Shown one piece after another: positions 56,601 through 61,299 of a DNA stretch of 64,000 nucleotides. Each line of letters begins with the position of its first letter. The stretch's first letter is position 1. Location of the stretch: the NCBI RefSeq assembly GCF_019393635.1, contig NC_057866.1, positions 11,418,223-11,482,222 on the forward strand, given 5' to 3'. The notes under the pieces were generated by a model that was given only the letters and a program-made list of their open reading frames with translations, searched no databases and had not been told where the DNA came from. This DNA comes from Dromiciops gliroides (Eukaryota > Chordata > Mammalia > Microbiotheria > Microbiotheriidae). Both the position numbers and the translations under genes were made by a program.

Positions 56601-59600
56601 AACTCCTACAATTAGTAAACAGACTAGATTTGGAAACACAAGTCAGAAGACTGTAAACCTAGAGCTGATTCCACCTTGACCACATCATGCCACAAAGACG
56701 CTCTTGCCTTGAATTCTTGATTCTCTAAACCCAAGATTTCCTTGATGAAAGCTGATTGCATCACTCTTTAAAAGAAGGTTGACAGGGTACAAACAAGTCA
56801 TTTAGACTTTCTTGGCTTGTATAACTTCCAGGAAGGTCACAAAAGTACTAACCAGGAAGAAAAGCACAGAAAATGACATGGATTTAAGAAAAATGCCTCT
56901 AAAGAGTTTGGGATGATATTACTGCCTTAAGGATACTCCTATGACACACACCTTAGACTTCACAAACTCATTAAGAGTAGATCAAAAGATATTTAAAATT
57001 AAGCCTGGGAACAACCAACTTCATCCTATTTTCCTGTAAGCAGAAGGCCAACTGCTACTATTAGAACTATGGAAACCATTTTGCAACAAGGAAGTTTCAG
57101 TAATGACCTGATGACTACATACTGGAGTATCTTTATATGCAGCTTTTGTATTAAATGTAAGACCTAAAAATAGAGATGTTGCAGAAGGCTCACAGAAATT
57201 GTACTGTATAAAGCAGTCATATGGGTCTATCCACCTTGGTATTTAATAATAAGTGCTAAAGACTCGTAAAACAAAAGCTTCATTTTTATCTTACATGTGA
57301 ACAATGACAATGCCTATGTGCCACCTAAGAGTCTCCAACAAATCTGTCACAAGAAAAATTAGTATATAATAGCTAAGTGCCATATACAGGAAGAAACAGT
57401 TACCAAAAAAACAAGCTAGGTGACTTGATTATGTGTATTATAAAAGGCTTCCAAGTGGGGCAGCTAGGTGGCACAGTGGATAGAGTACTGGCCCTGGAGT
57501 CAGGAGGACCTGAGTTCAAATTCGGCCTCAGACACTGAACACTTACTAGCTGTGTGACCCTAGGCAAGTCACTTAACCCCAATTGCCTCACAAAAAAAAA
57601 AAAAAAAAGGCTTCCAAGCAAGGTCCTTTCCTTTAAAAGTTGTGAGTTTTCTTAGTTCACATAAATATTTAGTTAGGTATCATTTAGTATTGTGTTAAGG
57701 AAGGAAAAAAAATGATCACATCAAATAAGAAATGGAGTGAACTTTAGAGATTATGCATAACACATTCCCTTTTTTATTTTATAAATGAGAAAACTGAGGC
57801 TGACTGTTTCAGAAAAATAGGAAAGCTTTAAAATTAAAATGTAAGGTAAGACAAAAAATATGAGTGCATTTATTAAAGTTTAATGTACACAAATTTTTGC
57901 ACAATTTTTCAGGACCATACCTATTACCTATATGGAATTTCATTTGTAGTTACAAAGTGTTTTATACATGCAAATAGATTTAGAATATATATGTATATAC
58001 GGACACATATGTCCACACAATTAGTAGTATTAACTCTTGAAAAAAAAAGTGATGAGGCATTTAACTGTATCATGAAAATGCAATACAAACCTACCTTAAG
58101 AGACATTATATGGAAAGGAAAAAAATTAAACTGAACACTGTAATTTTAGTGGCCCATGTTTAGGCCTGAAGAGTGGATGAGAAACATACCACCTTTCTTT
58201 CTTTGCAGGGAAGGGGTGCTATGGGTATGGAACATTGTATATATACTATCAAGACAGTTGATATGGGGGTTACTTTTGATTAACATATTGTTTTCTTTAT
58301 TGTTTATTATAAGGGAACAAGAAAAAGGCACATTTGGAAATGCAGGTAATGTAAACTCAAAACATTAATACAAATTTTCTTAGAGAAAACCGGTTATACC
58401 ACTCTCGGAAGTGGATCGTACAATAAATGAAAAAAATTGTGACCAATACAAATGACACCAAAAATAAAGGTGCAAAGAAAATATTAACTGTCACCAGACA
58501 TTTTAACTGAGGCTATACTCTTCTTTACTATGTAACAAAATCATTTCAACAAGTCCCTATTAATAAAGATGGGCACTTCTTTCAAAGACAGACAACAACA
58601 GGGGAAAGTCACCCTGAAGTGATTCCATAATTTATGCAAAGATACAAATTTTTGAATTAAATTTTAGTGCTTCCTCTAGCCAATCCTTATCACCTGGAAG
58701 CACAAAGGTTTCATTCCCAGAACTATGGTCTGGATCTGAGGTGTCGAACACAACCCAGACCAGTTGAAAATGTAATTGGTAAATATTTAACAAAATACCT
58801 AAAAAGACAATAAAACATATTTAGCAACATATTTTAAAACTAAGTGACTGGCAAAGATCCTTATGTATGGATTTGTGGCCTTCTCTATTTGAGTTTGACA
58901 CCACTGGTCTAAATCACAAAATCAAATTGAAATTAAGTGATGCGCATACAGTAGAAAACAAAGGAACTGAACAAGGCAGAATACCCCAAAACCCTAGTTG
59001 CTAAGGGCGAATGATGCCCCTCCCCTCATAAACCAAGTTGCTTAGTAATAGAACTGCCTTTCCTTTAGAATTTGGCAGGGAGAGAAAAATATGGAGAAAT
59101 CATTGTTTAACGTTAGCACAGGGGCTCCCTCCCAATCTGACCTAAAGAAGCCTTACCAAGCTTCCAATGAAATAAGCCACTTCTACTTAAATAATCATAA
59201 GCACATGGGAAACCCAATAGGGCACGAAAGCTGTTGGACAGGTGGAGGGGGCAGTACTCAGAATATACTGAGAAGGCACAGTTACAGCAAACCTCAACAA
59301 CGATGATGGGCGGAGACCAGCCCCCAAGGAAGAAATCCAAAAGCCTCAATTCTGGAGGAGAAAATAAACCCAAGGTTACTGCCAACCTACAGAGCCCTTG
59401 CCACCAAACGGGTTTTTTTTTTTTCCCCAGGGCTCAGTCCCCTTTAAGAGCTGTCACCTGCCCACTGGCCGTTTTTTCCTCCGAGAAGGCATCTGCACTG
59501 CAGATCTCCGCAAGAGGGGCGCTTGCCAGCCAGCTCCCACCAACCAAGGCTGTGTCCAATGGGAACGACAGTGGTCGGCTCTGCAGTCTCCCTCCACGCC

Positions 59601-60731
59601 ATTGGGGGAGGGGGGCGAGGGGCCGCTCCCGCTTTGTTCCAGCCCTTTCTGCTGTCCATGCCCGCCTTGGTCACCCCCTCCTATGGCTCTCACGCCACAG
59701 CTCAATGCAGAGGTCCCCACCCTCGGCACCCCTCTCTACGTCTTCTCCTCAAAATGGGGGGGGGTGCGTGGGAACGCCTAGAGAAGGAGAGGTGCCCTCT
59801 GCCTTCGAGGGGAAGATGCAGATGAAATCGCGGATCCATCTTGAAGCAGGGGCGGCGGGGCGTCGCGCTGCCCCCGCAGAGCCCCTCGGCCGGGCCCCAG
59901 GGGGACAAGGGCGACGCGGAGCCGGACGGCTTTCTCCCCGCGCCGTGGAAACGCACCGAGGGCGGCCCCCACCTCCCCCGCGGCCCGATGCCACCCCCGG
60001 CACACACAGTAGGTGCTCAAGGTGCGGGCGGACCCGGCGGGGCGTGGACCCCTTCTCGCTCCTTCTCCGGCTCACCTGCTCCCCTCATCCCCGCAGACCT
60101 AGACCCGGGCAAAGGCCGGGGCTGGGGCTTTTCCGGGGGCTCCCTGCCCTCCGGGAGGGCTGCCCAGCCCCCACGGCAGAGCCACCCTCCCCGCCTTGGC
60201 TCTTCGGCGTGCCCCCCCCACTGCCCCCGCGCTCTGCTATGGGGGGGCAGAGCGGGGGCGGGGTGTCGCGCTCCCCCCCCCGTGTTCTCTCCCTGCTATC
60301 TTTCCCCCCCCCTCCGTGTTCTCTCCCTCCTATCTTCCCCTCCCCCCACCCGTGTTTTCCCACGGCCCCACCCCAAGGCCCCGGCTCCACCCCCACCCCC
60401 ACGCTCGAGGCAAAGCACCGGCTCCGCTTGGGGTTACCACCTGATGCTCCCTCCCCGAGACCCTGTCAGGTCACCCCTCCCCCCGTCCCCCCGGGTCCGC
60501 CCCTCCCCCACCTCCTCGCCACCGCGCGCGGCCGCCCCTTCCCCGGCCCTCTCCCCCACCTCGCCGCCCCTCCCCCTCCTCACCCGCACAGGACGAGGCG
60601 CAGCTCTTGCCTCCCAGGCCCGGGCAGGCCCCGGGGCTTCCCCCGCCGCTCGCCGCGGCTCCGGCGGCATCGGCACCGGACGACGACGACGAGACTGACG
60701 GGGACTGGGTGGCCGCCGACGGCTCCGCCAT
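7490..60731 (-). CDS. RTN3: RTN3, reticulon 3: full coding span, nine coding exons
   Basis: RTN3 is an ER membrane protein that shapes tubules; its long form is an ER-phagy receptor, and the family is known to bind BACE1. Coding exons in transcript order are 60584-60731, 46152-46202, 36876-39134, 11812-12019, 10279-10417, 9431-9500, 8884-8930, 8512-8570 and 7490-7535. All joins are in phase. All nine exons give 1008 residues; exon 1 joined to 11812-12019 gives 238, against 1032 and 236 recalled for human. The N terminus [10 protein letters not shown], the reticulon-homology domain with two long hydrophobic hairpins, and the C-terminal KKAE dilysine-type ER signal identify the gene. The start ATG has G at -3 and +4. 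Which exon combinations are used cannot be seen from DNA, though exons 2 and 3 are both multiples of three and so skippable. Confidence 0.97.
7765..7915 (+). repeat. Old SINE/MIR-type fragment
   Basis: It contains 'cctcagttttctcacc', 'atggcaaaccactctagtat' and 'ccccaaatggggtca', a signature of common older marsupial SINEs. It lies in RTN3 intron sequence. Confidence 0.6.
8137..8350 (+). repeat. CORE-SINE with (CA)n tail, nested
   Basis: It is flanked by 'ttgaactaaggtctttctg' (8118-8136) and a copy with one mismatch (8351-8369), so it inserted into the older SINE. The tail is a CA microsatellite at about 8275-8317 followed by a CG-rich end. Confidence 0.85.
8275..8317. repeat. (CA)n microsatellite
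   Basis: About 21 CA units form the tail of the nested SINE. It is probably length-variable. Confidence 0.9.
8512..8570 (-). CDS. RTN3: RTN3 reticulon-homology exon 5
   Basis: This 59-nt exon encodes [19 protein letters not shown] and two bases of the next lysine. The acceptor is CTTAAAG and the donor GCAAA|GTGAGT. It is cytosolic. Confidence 0.95.
8884..8930 (-). CDS. RTN3: RTN3 reticulon-homology exon 4
   Basis: This 47-nt exon encodes [16 protein letters not shown], the second half of the hairpin. The acceptor is CTTACAG and the donor TAAG|GTAAGT. It is too short to show as an open frame and was found by protein similarity. Confidence 0.95.
9225..9365 (+). repeat. Old interspersed repeat, family not assigned
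   Basis: 'gctacatgccagtccctgtgctaagtgctg' followed by 'acaaagacaaaaac' and 'gtcccaatgg' matches the pattern of the longer copy at 55395-55870. Confidence 0.45.
9431..9500 (-). CDS. RTN3: RTN3 reticulon-homology exon 3
   Basis: This 70-nt exon encodes [17 protein letters not shown] and ITLLIL, the first half of the second membrane hairpin. The acceptor is TTTCTAG and the donor CTTG|GTAAGG. Confidence 0.96.
9660..9806 (-). repeat. CORE-SINE copy
   Basis: A reverse copy with a G-run, 'gttaagtgacttgcc' and 'ctgcccc' at the head end. It lies in the short RTN3 intron between exons at 9431 and 10279. Confidence 0.85.
10003..10144 (-). repeat. CORE-SINE copy
   Basis: A full reverse copy with T-run tail, ending 'cacctagctgcccc', 135 bp from an RTN3 exon. 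Confidence 0.88.
10279..10417 (-). CDS. RTN3: RTN3 reticulon-homology exon 2
   Basis: This 139-nt exon encodes [17 protein letters not shown] through [10 protein letters not shown], the loop and amphipathic part between the two hairpins. The acceptor is CATTAAG and the donor AAAG|GTTAGT. Confidence 0.96.
10764..10926 (+). repeat. CORE-SINE copy with A-tail
   Basis: A full copy with G-run head and A18-type tail. The flanks 'aaaagaattgggg' and 'aaagaattagggg' look like the target duplication. Confidence 0.88.
11812..12019 (-). CDS. RTN3: RTN3 reticulon-homology exon 1
   Basis: The exon starts [18 protein letters not shown] after TTTGGCAG and carries the first hydrophobic hairpin ([24 protein letters not shown]). 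It ends EEGHPF and two bases of a lysine codon before GTGAGT. It accepts splicing from exon 1, 2 or 3, all in phase 1. It is 208 nt long. Confidence 0.97.
12020..13418. other. RTN3 intron, no recognisable element
   Basis: AT-rich intronic sequence upstream of the reticulon-homology exons. I see no clear repeat or coding signal. Confidence 0.5.
13419..13530 (+). repeat. Truncated CORE-SINE copy
   Basis: The head and core match, but the copy stops after 'gaccctgggcaa', lacking the usual tail. Confidence 0.8.
13850..14880 (+). mobile_element. L1 retrotransposon 3' end (first copy)
   Basis: The DNA aligns with the end of mammalian L1 ORF2: 'aaatgcaaattaaaaca', 'cattgttggtggagctg', 'ctttgacacagcaatacca', 'ttggggaatggctaaac'. 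It is followed by an L1 3' UTR and an A-rich tail. The reading frame is broken. Confidence 0.8.
14881..15375 (+). mobile_element. L1 3' end (second copy, same orientation)
   Basis: Directly after the first A-rich tail the L1 sequence restarts at 'gaattgcaaatcaaaggg', repeats 'ttggggaatggataaa' and 'atttcagaaaaacctgga', and ends at 'ttaaataaaatg'. The two copies are similar but diverged. Confidence 0.75.
15390..17440 (+). mobile_element. L1-related segment, possibly half-L1 (ORF1-only) type
   Basis: An A-rich stretch carries a decayed lysine/glutamine-rich frame around 16126-16323, of the kind seen in L1 ORF1 coiled coils. It ends near 17210-17400 with the L1 3' motif 'ctggggaatggctgaac'. No reverse transcriptase motifs are seen between, which suggests a HAL1-like element or a deleted L1. 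A SINE at 15813-15938 interrupts it. Confidence 0.45.
15813..15938 (+). repeat. CORE-SINE copy inside the L1-related segment
   Basis: It is flanked by 'aagaattattacaaatct' (15795-15812) and a one-mismatch copy (15939-15956). The head is shortened. Confidence 0.88.
17569..17716 (-). repeat. CORE-SINE copy
   Basis: A full reverse copy with T-run tail, ending 'ccacctagctgcccc'. Confidence 0.9.
18265..18700 (+). repeat. L2-like LINE remnant
   Basis: It is pyrimidine-rich with 'ctggaatgagctcctttctt' and 'ccccagagcctagcaca', as in the 3' ends of L2-type elements. It is diverged. Confidence 0.4.
18829..18968 (-). repeat. CORE-SINE copy
   Basis: A full reverse copy flanked by the duplication 'cccagcatttctt' (18816-18828, 18969-18981). 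Confidence 0.92.
19440..20070 (+). repeat. L2-like LINE 3' end
   Basis: It shows the L2 order 'cagtggttccacgctg', 'tggcattcaaagcccagcac', 'tgaaaatttccttgatta', then 'taggctgtaagcacctggag'. It is fragmentary and without an intact frame. Confidence 0.5.
20400..20850 (-). mobile_element. L1 ORF1-like remnant
   Basis: T-rich on the + strand, it carries the reverse of lysine/glutamate-rich L1 ORF1 sequence ('ggtcatggctttcttaaatt', 'tcgatccattttccagag'). It is decayed. Confidence 0.45.
20855..21560 (-). mobile_element. L1 3' end, reverse
   Basis: It shows the reverse of the L1 3' motifs: 'cacttcactctccatcagtt', 'caagtcttcccaaatttctc', 'ttgttcagtcattta', 'tttcccattctttgacag'. Confidence 0.7.
21588..21842 (-). 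repeat. MIR, nearly full length
   Basis: 'aggaactgtgctaagaactt', 'ccccattttagagatgagga', 'gtgatttgtgcccagagtca' and 'actctacccactgcattatc' follow in MIR order. Confidence 0.85.
22496..22628 (-). repeat. CORE-SINE copy
   Basis: A reverse copy with 'gggattaagtgacttgccca' through 'tgtgtcacctagctacccc'. Confidence 0.88.
22984..23124 (-). repeat. CORE-SINE copy
   Basis: A reverse copy with 'gggcaatgagggttaggtga' through 'catcacctagctgcccc', more diverged in the head. Confidence 0.88.
23205..23360 (+). repeat. MIR fragment
   Basis: 'tcagtttcctcaaatgtaaa' and 'ttaagtgctttgcaaacctt' are the distal MIR half. Confidence 0.65.
23500..23623. repeat. Possible hAT-type non-autonomous DNA transposon
   Basis: The ends are inverted: 'acttcttaaactttcccact' at the left and 'aacccacagtttaagaagct' at the right. 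Such ends are typical of hAT (Charlie-like) short elements. No clear 8-bp duplication is seen. Confidence 0.45.
24534..24679 (-). repeat. CORE-SINE copy in L1
   Basis: It is flanked by 'gatatccagccattctg' (24517-24533) and a one-mismatch copy (24680-24696). Confidence 0.92.
24957..25103 (+). repeat. CORE-SINE copy in L1
   Basis: It is flanked by the exact 17-bp duplication 'aagaaaagatgagatgg' (24940-24956, 25104-25120). Confidence 0.93.
25165..25530 (+). repeat. Old interspersed repeat, same family as 55395-55870
   Basis: A (TA)n stretch is followed by 'gatttaaataaagggaagcc', 'ggcattccaggcataagggg' and 'gaagactggaaaggtaggaa', in the same order as the other copy. Family not assigned. Confidence 0.45.
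25534..26640. other. RTN3 intron without a recognised element
   Basis: AT-rich. Open frames of up to 149 codons here have no recognisable protein features, and I treat them as chance. Confidence 0.4.
26652..27288 (+). mobile_element. Solo LTR of an endogenous retrovirus
   Basis: A 637-bp block starts TGTGGT and ends CTCACA, with the 4-bp duplication AGTG on both sides (26648-26651 and 27289-27292). An AATAAA lies at 27102-27107, about 185 bp before the end. No internal retroviral genes flank it, so it is a solo LTR left by recombination. A 4-bp duplication fits gammaretrovirus-like families; the family itself is not identified. Confidence 0.8.
27460..28100. repeat. hAT-like DNA transposon remnant with SINE insert
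   Basis: 'gggatctttaatctgggtcc' at the left and 'gaagggttcataggcattac' with 'ccaaacaggtccata' at the right resemble a known mammalian hAT (Charlie-type) repeat. The middle is interrupted by the SINE at 27867-28013. Confidence 0.5.
27867..28013 (-). repeat. CORE-SINE copy
   Basis: It is flanked by 'cctgtatttcattct' (27852-27866) and a one-mismatch copy (28014-28028). Confidence 0.92.
28075..28600 (+). repeat. L2-like remnant split by the SINE
   Basis: 'agtttaaactcttaagattc' before and 'taagctccaagaggggatcc' with 'accacaatgccctgcttaca' after the SINE are in L2 3'-end order. Confidence 0.4.
28176..28330 (-). repeat. CORE-SINE copy
   Basis: A full reverse copy with T-run tail and C-run at the head, flanked by the short duplication 'agtctt'. 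It splits an L2-like stretch. Confidence 0.9.
28601..29485. other. RTN3 intron, nothing recognised
   Basis: AT-rich sequence with no gene and no clear repeat. Confidence 0.4.
29486..29660 (+). repeat. CORE-SINE copy with (CAA)n tail
   Basis: It is flanked by the exact duplication 'ggaaaaaacacac' (29473-29485, 29661-29673). The tail is about ten CAA units. Confidence 0.93.
29674..32630. other. RTN3 intron, mostly unassigned
   Basis: It holds a G23 run at 30951-30973 and an L2-like tail near 29760-29870. The remainder is unassigned, and I find no coding exon in it. Confidence 0.45.
30951..30973. repeat. Homopolymer run of 23 G
   Basis: An uninterrupted G run follows 'acaacagagcc'. Its length is liable to error in sequencing and may form a quadruplex. 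Confidence 0.9.
32640..33960 (+). repeat. L2/CR1-like LINE remnant
   Basis: Pyrimidine-rich segments resemble decayed L2 ORF2 ('ccatcctaacttttgttatc', 'aggaagttgaaaccattctt', 'gagaaattaatctcttccaa'), with an L2 3' end motif at about 33385-33470. The 148-codon frame at 33535-33981 falls in this block and I judge it LINE debris. Confidence 0.4.
34165..34290 (+). repeat. MIR3-like SINE fragment
   Basis: 'attgagagctggaagggccc', 'gggcatctagtccaagtctt' and 'cattttacagatgaagaaac' are present in order. Confidence 0.65.
34860..35330 (+). repeat. L2-like 3' end
   Basis: 'aaattactgcaaaagccttc', 'cctctgctctgttgccttcc' and 'aaagaacaaaattccaactc' match the general pattern of L2 3' regions. Confidence 0.45.
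35676..35813 (-). repeat. CORE-SINE copy
   Basis: It is flanked by the exact duplication 'caaaagatcctaat' (35662-35675, 35814-35827). Confidence 0.93.
36876..39134 (-). CDS. RTN3: RTN3 exon 3, the large exon of the long ER-phagy isoform
   Basis: This 2259-nt, phase-1 symmetric exon encodes 753 residues, [10 protein letters not shown] at the start and LTRLLTNFS at the end. The acceptor is GGCTTCAG at 39135 and the donor TCAG|GTAACC after 36876. The region is acidic, serine/threonine-rich and without membrane segments, as expected for the disordered cytosolic arm of long RTN3. Candidate LC3-interacting motifs FTLL (about residue 207 of the full protein), FEVI (about 247) and WDLI (about 341) match sites in the human protein, where they recruit autophagy proteins. 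Conservation is patchy, strongest around [31 protein letters not shown] and [17 protein letters not shown]. The frame is open beyond the acceptor to 39333, but that part is intron. Confidence 0.95.
39135..46151 (-). other. RTN3: RTN3 intron 2, repeat-poor
   Basis: This 7.0-kb intron between the large exon and exon 2 carries no young CORE-SINE, L1 or LTR that I can recognise, only faint MIR-like stretches (for example near 43600). The flanking introns have a SINE every 1-2 kb. No coding exon is apparent. Confidence 0.6.
46150..46151 (-). other. RTN3: GC splice donor after RTN3 exon 2
   Basis: The exon ends ACAAG and the intron starts GCAAGT. This is the standard context of the rare GC-AG intron class. 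No GT in frame is nearby. Confidence 0.85.
46152..46202 (-). CDS. RTN3: RTN3 exon 2 (51 nt, long-isoform cassette)
   Basis: The acceptor is TTTCAG. The exon encodes [17 protein letters not shown] with split first and last codons. The human counterpart, from memory, reads [19 protein letters not shown], so this copy is two serines shorter. The donor is CACAAG|GCAAGT, a GC rather than GT site. It is symmetric in phase 1 and can be skipped without a frameshift. Confidence 0.92.
46495..46640 (+). repeat. MIR3-like SINE fragment with G-run
   Basis: 'tttaagagctggaagggaca' and 'ctgatgaggaaaaggaggct' mark it; it ends near a G14 run. Confidence 0.55.
46959..47268 (+). repeat. Two CORE-SINEs in one outer target duplication
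   Basis: SINE 1 (46959 to about 47110) and SINE 2 (about 47130-47268) lie in the same orientation with a 20-bp linker 'aaaagaagggttcttttcag'. The pair as a whole is flanked by the exact 16-bp 'aagaagggaccaaatg' (46943-46958 and 47269-47284). SINE 2 lacks the 'agctgtgtg' piece of the core. Confidence 0.88.
47418..47579 (-). repeat. CORE-SINE copy
   Basis: It is flanked by 'aagaaagtttttt' (47405-47417) and a one-mismatch copy (47580-47592). Confidence 0.9.
47811..47958 (+). repeat. CORE-SINE copy
   Basis: It is flanked by the exact duplication 'aagaacagtagttag' (47796-47810, 47959-47973). Confidence 0.93.
47974..48165 (-). repeat. MIR fragment
   Basis: 'ttagcattttataacc', 'tatctcatttagttctcaca' and 'cttgcccagggccacacagt' are in MIR order. 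Confidence 0.75.
48440..48595 (-). repeat. CORE-SINE copy
   Basis: It is flanked by 'agcttctattccttcttt' at 48421-48438 and 48596-48613, an exact duplication. Confidence 0.93.
48614..49763. other. RTN3 intron 1 segment, nothing recognised
   Basis: AT-rich, with no gene and no clear repeat. Confidence 0.4.
49764..50093 (-). mobile_element. Probable LTR fragment
   Basis: Read on the - strand, this 330-bp block starts TGTAACG, has a CpG-bearing first half, an AATAAA (complement 49816-49821) and ends CACTCA after 'ttggcgacc'. The layout suits an LTR, and its base composition differs from the AT-rich surroundings. I see no target duplication and no internal retroviral sequence. Confidence 0.5.
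50668..51034. repeat. hAT non-autonomous transposon with SINE insert
   Basis: The left end 'caatggctctaaaactt' and right end 'aagtgtagtt'-type inverted sequence ('actttgataacctctg') are imperfect inverted repeats. The flanks 'agctagtg' (50660-50667) and 'agttagtg' (51035-51042) form an 8-bp duplication with one mismatch, the hAT hallmark. It resembles Charlie-type MER elements. Confidence 0.75.
50729..50882 (+). repeat. CORE-SINE copy inside hAT element
   Basis: It is flanked by the exact duplication 'aaaaaccgaggacc' (50715-50728, 50883-50896). Confidence 0.93.
51640..51945 (+). repeat. MIR/MIR3 fragments
   Basis: 'ctcagtttcttcctttgtaa' with 'atgaggttggcctagaactt' and, further right, 'gatctggaaaggaccttagt' with 'ctcatcttacag' are two separate old fragments. 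Confidence 0.55.
52007..52153 (-). repeat. CORE-SINE copy
   Basis: It is flanked by 'ataatgcaacatttt' (51992-52006) and a copy with two mismatches (52154-52168). Confidence 0.9.
52170..53400. other. RTN3 intron 1 segment, nothing recognised
   Basis: No gene or clear repeat is seen. Confidence 0.4.
53401..53645 (+). repeat. Full-length older SINE (MIR-related)
   Basis: It runs from 'gaggcagctaggtggttcag' through 'gtgtgaacctgggcaaatca', 'tcagtttgctcatctctaaa' and 'atgtttgcaaagcattctgc', keeping the distal MIR-like half that the young copies lack. Confidence 0.8.
53947..54110 (-). repeat. CORE-SINE copy with (TTTG)n-like tail
   Basis: It is flanked by the exact duplication 'ttaccaacaattttt' (53932-53946, 54111-54125). 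Confidence 0.93.
55395..55870 (+). repeat. Old interspersed repeat, family not assigned
   Basis: 'taagcacttactatgtgctg', 'ggttcctgtcctcaagcagc', 'gtgggctttcagccaagtct' and 'aagactggaaaggtaggaag' occur in the order also seen at 25165-25530 and, in part, at 9225-9365. Confidence 0.5.
56228..56369 (+). repeat. CORE-SINE copy
   Basis: A full copy with C-run near the tail; no clear target duplication. Confidence 0.9.
56370..57455. other. RTN3 intron 1 segment, nothing recognised
   Basis: Apart from a faint MIR3-like piece near 56515-56650, no element is recognised. Confidence 0.4.
57456..57604 (+). repeat. CORE-SINE copy with A-tail
   Basis: It is flanked by the exact duplication 'aaaaggcttccaag' (57442-57455, 57605-57618). 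Confidence 0.93.
58736..58906. repeat. hAT non-autonomous DNA transposon
   Basis: The ends are inverted: 'ctgaggtgtcgaacac' at the left and 'gagtttgacaccactg' at the right. The flanks 'gtctggat' (58728-58735) and 'gtctaaat' (58907-58914) form an 8-bp duplication with two changes. It is 171 bp long and has no coding capacity. Confidence 0.75.
60584..60731 (-). CDS. RTN3: RTN3 coding exon 1
   Basis: The start codon is at 60729-60731. The exon encodes 49 residues, [10 protein letters not shown] to KSCASSCA, plus one base. It is a serine-, alanine- and glycine-rich cytosolic leader. The donor is TGTGCGG|GTGAGG, phase 1. The frame is open upstream, but homology to reticulon 3 and the good start context fix this ATG. 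Confidence 0.96.
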
Positions 60732-60890
60732 GGCCTCACCAACGGGAGGCGGGAAGGGCAGAGGCGAGGCGAGAAGACGAAGACTGGGACGACGGCGAGG
60801 CGAGCAGCGGCTGCGGCTGCGGCTCCGGCTCCGAGGGCGGACGGCGAGCGACTGAGCCACCGACTGAGTGACTGACTGACGGGCGGCAGG
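60732..60890 (-). other. RTN3: RTN3 5' UTR (approximate)
   Basis: The GC-rich sequence just upstream of the ATG contains an imperfect GTCA repeat (about 60855-60882). The transcription start is not visible, so the outer limit is a guess. Confidence 0.5.
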
Positions 60891-60942
60891 GCTGAGGGGG
60901 AGCGGGGAGGGGCGCCGAGCTCGGGCGCGCGCCGGACAGGAC

Positions 60943-61028
60943 GCGCAGGCGCACTGGGGCCCCAAGCCCGGCTGGAGGAGGTGGGCGGCGGCCGCGCCGA
61001 GCCCGCAGCGCAGCCAGTGCGCAGGCGC
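60943..61028. promoter_or_regulatory. Paired NRF1-like motifs
   Basis: The palindrome-like decamer GCGCAGGCGC occurs at 60943-60952 and again at 61019-61028, 76 bp apart, just upstream of the expected RTN3 start. It is one base off the consensus GCGCATGCGC. Confidence 0.45.
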
Positions 61029-61299
61029 GAGAACCCCGCGCGCCCGCGCGCCCCCGCTGGCCCCCCTCCTCCAGTAGCGCAAGCAAGGGGCTGGAGGCGG
61101 CGCTGGCCCTGGCGCCCCGCCCCCAGGCGCAGTCCCGGCTCTTGGGAGCACGTGTCTCGGGGCTGGAGGGGGACTGGAGAAGCGTCCCCGCTGCGTCGGT
61201 CTGTCGAGCTGAATCATGGTGCATGCATTTGGTGTCCGTCCTGCAGTTACGTCTCGGGGAGCTTGTCCTGTCCGGCCACCCCACCCCAAGAATGAGAGC

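Larger units (their letters stand above)
59750..61150 (-). promoter_or_regulatory. RTN3: CpG-island promoter of RTN3
   Basis: CpG dinucleotides are dense here, unlike the AT-rich intron to the left. Exon 1 sits inside the island. On the upstream side are a GC box (61115-61124), two copies of GCGCAGGCGC (60943-60952, 61019-61028) that resemble NRF1 sites, and no obvious TATA box. This fits a broadly expressed housekeeping promoter. Confidence 0.8.

Noticed and set aside
59234..60871. 545-codon + strand open frame over the CpG island
   Set aside because: It is extremely proline/arginine-rich with no domain, arises from stop-poor GC-rich DNA, and lies antisense to RTN3 exon 1.
60471..61289. 272-codon - strand frame extending upstream of RTN3 ATG
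   Set aside because: It contains the RTN3 start in frame, but the extension is low-complexity GC-rich 5' sequence and the known protein starts at MAEPSAATQ.
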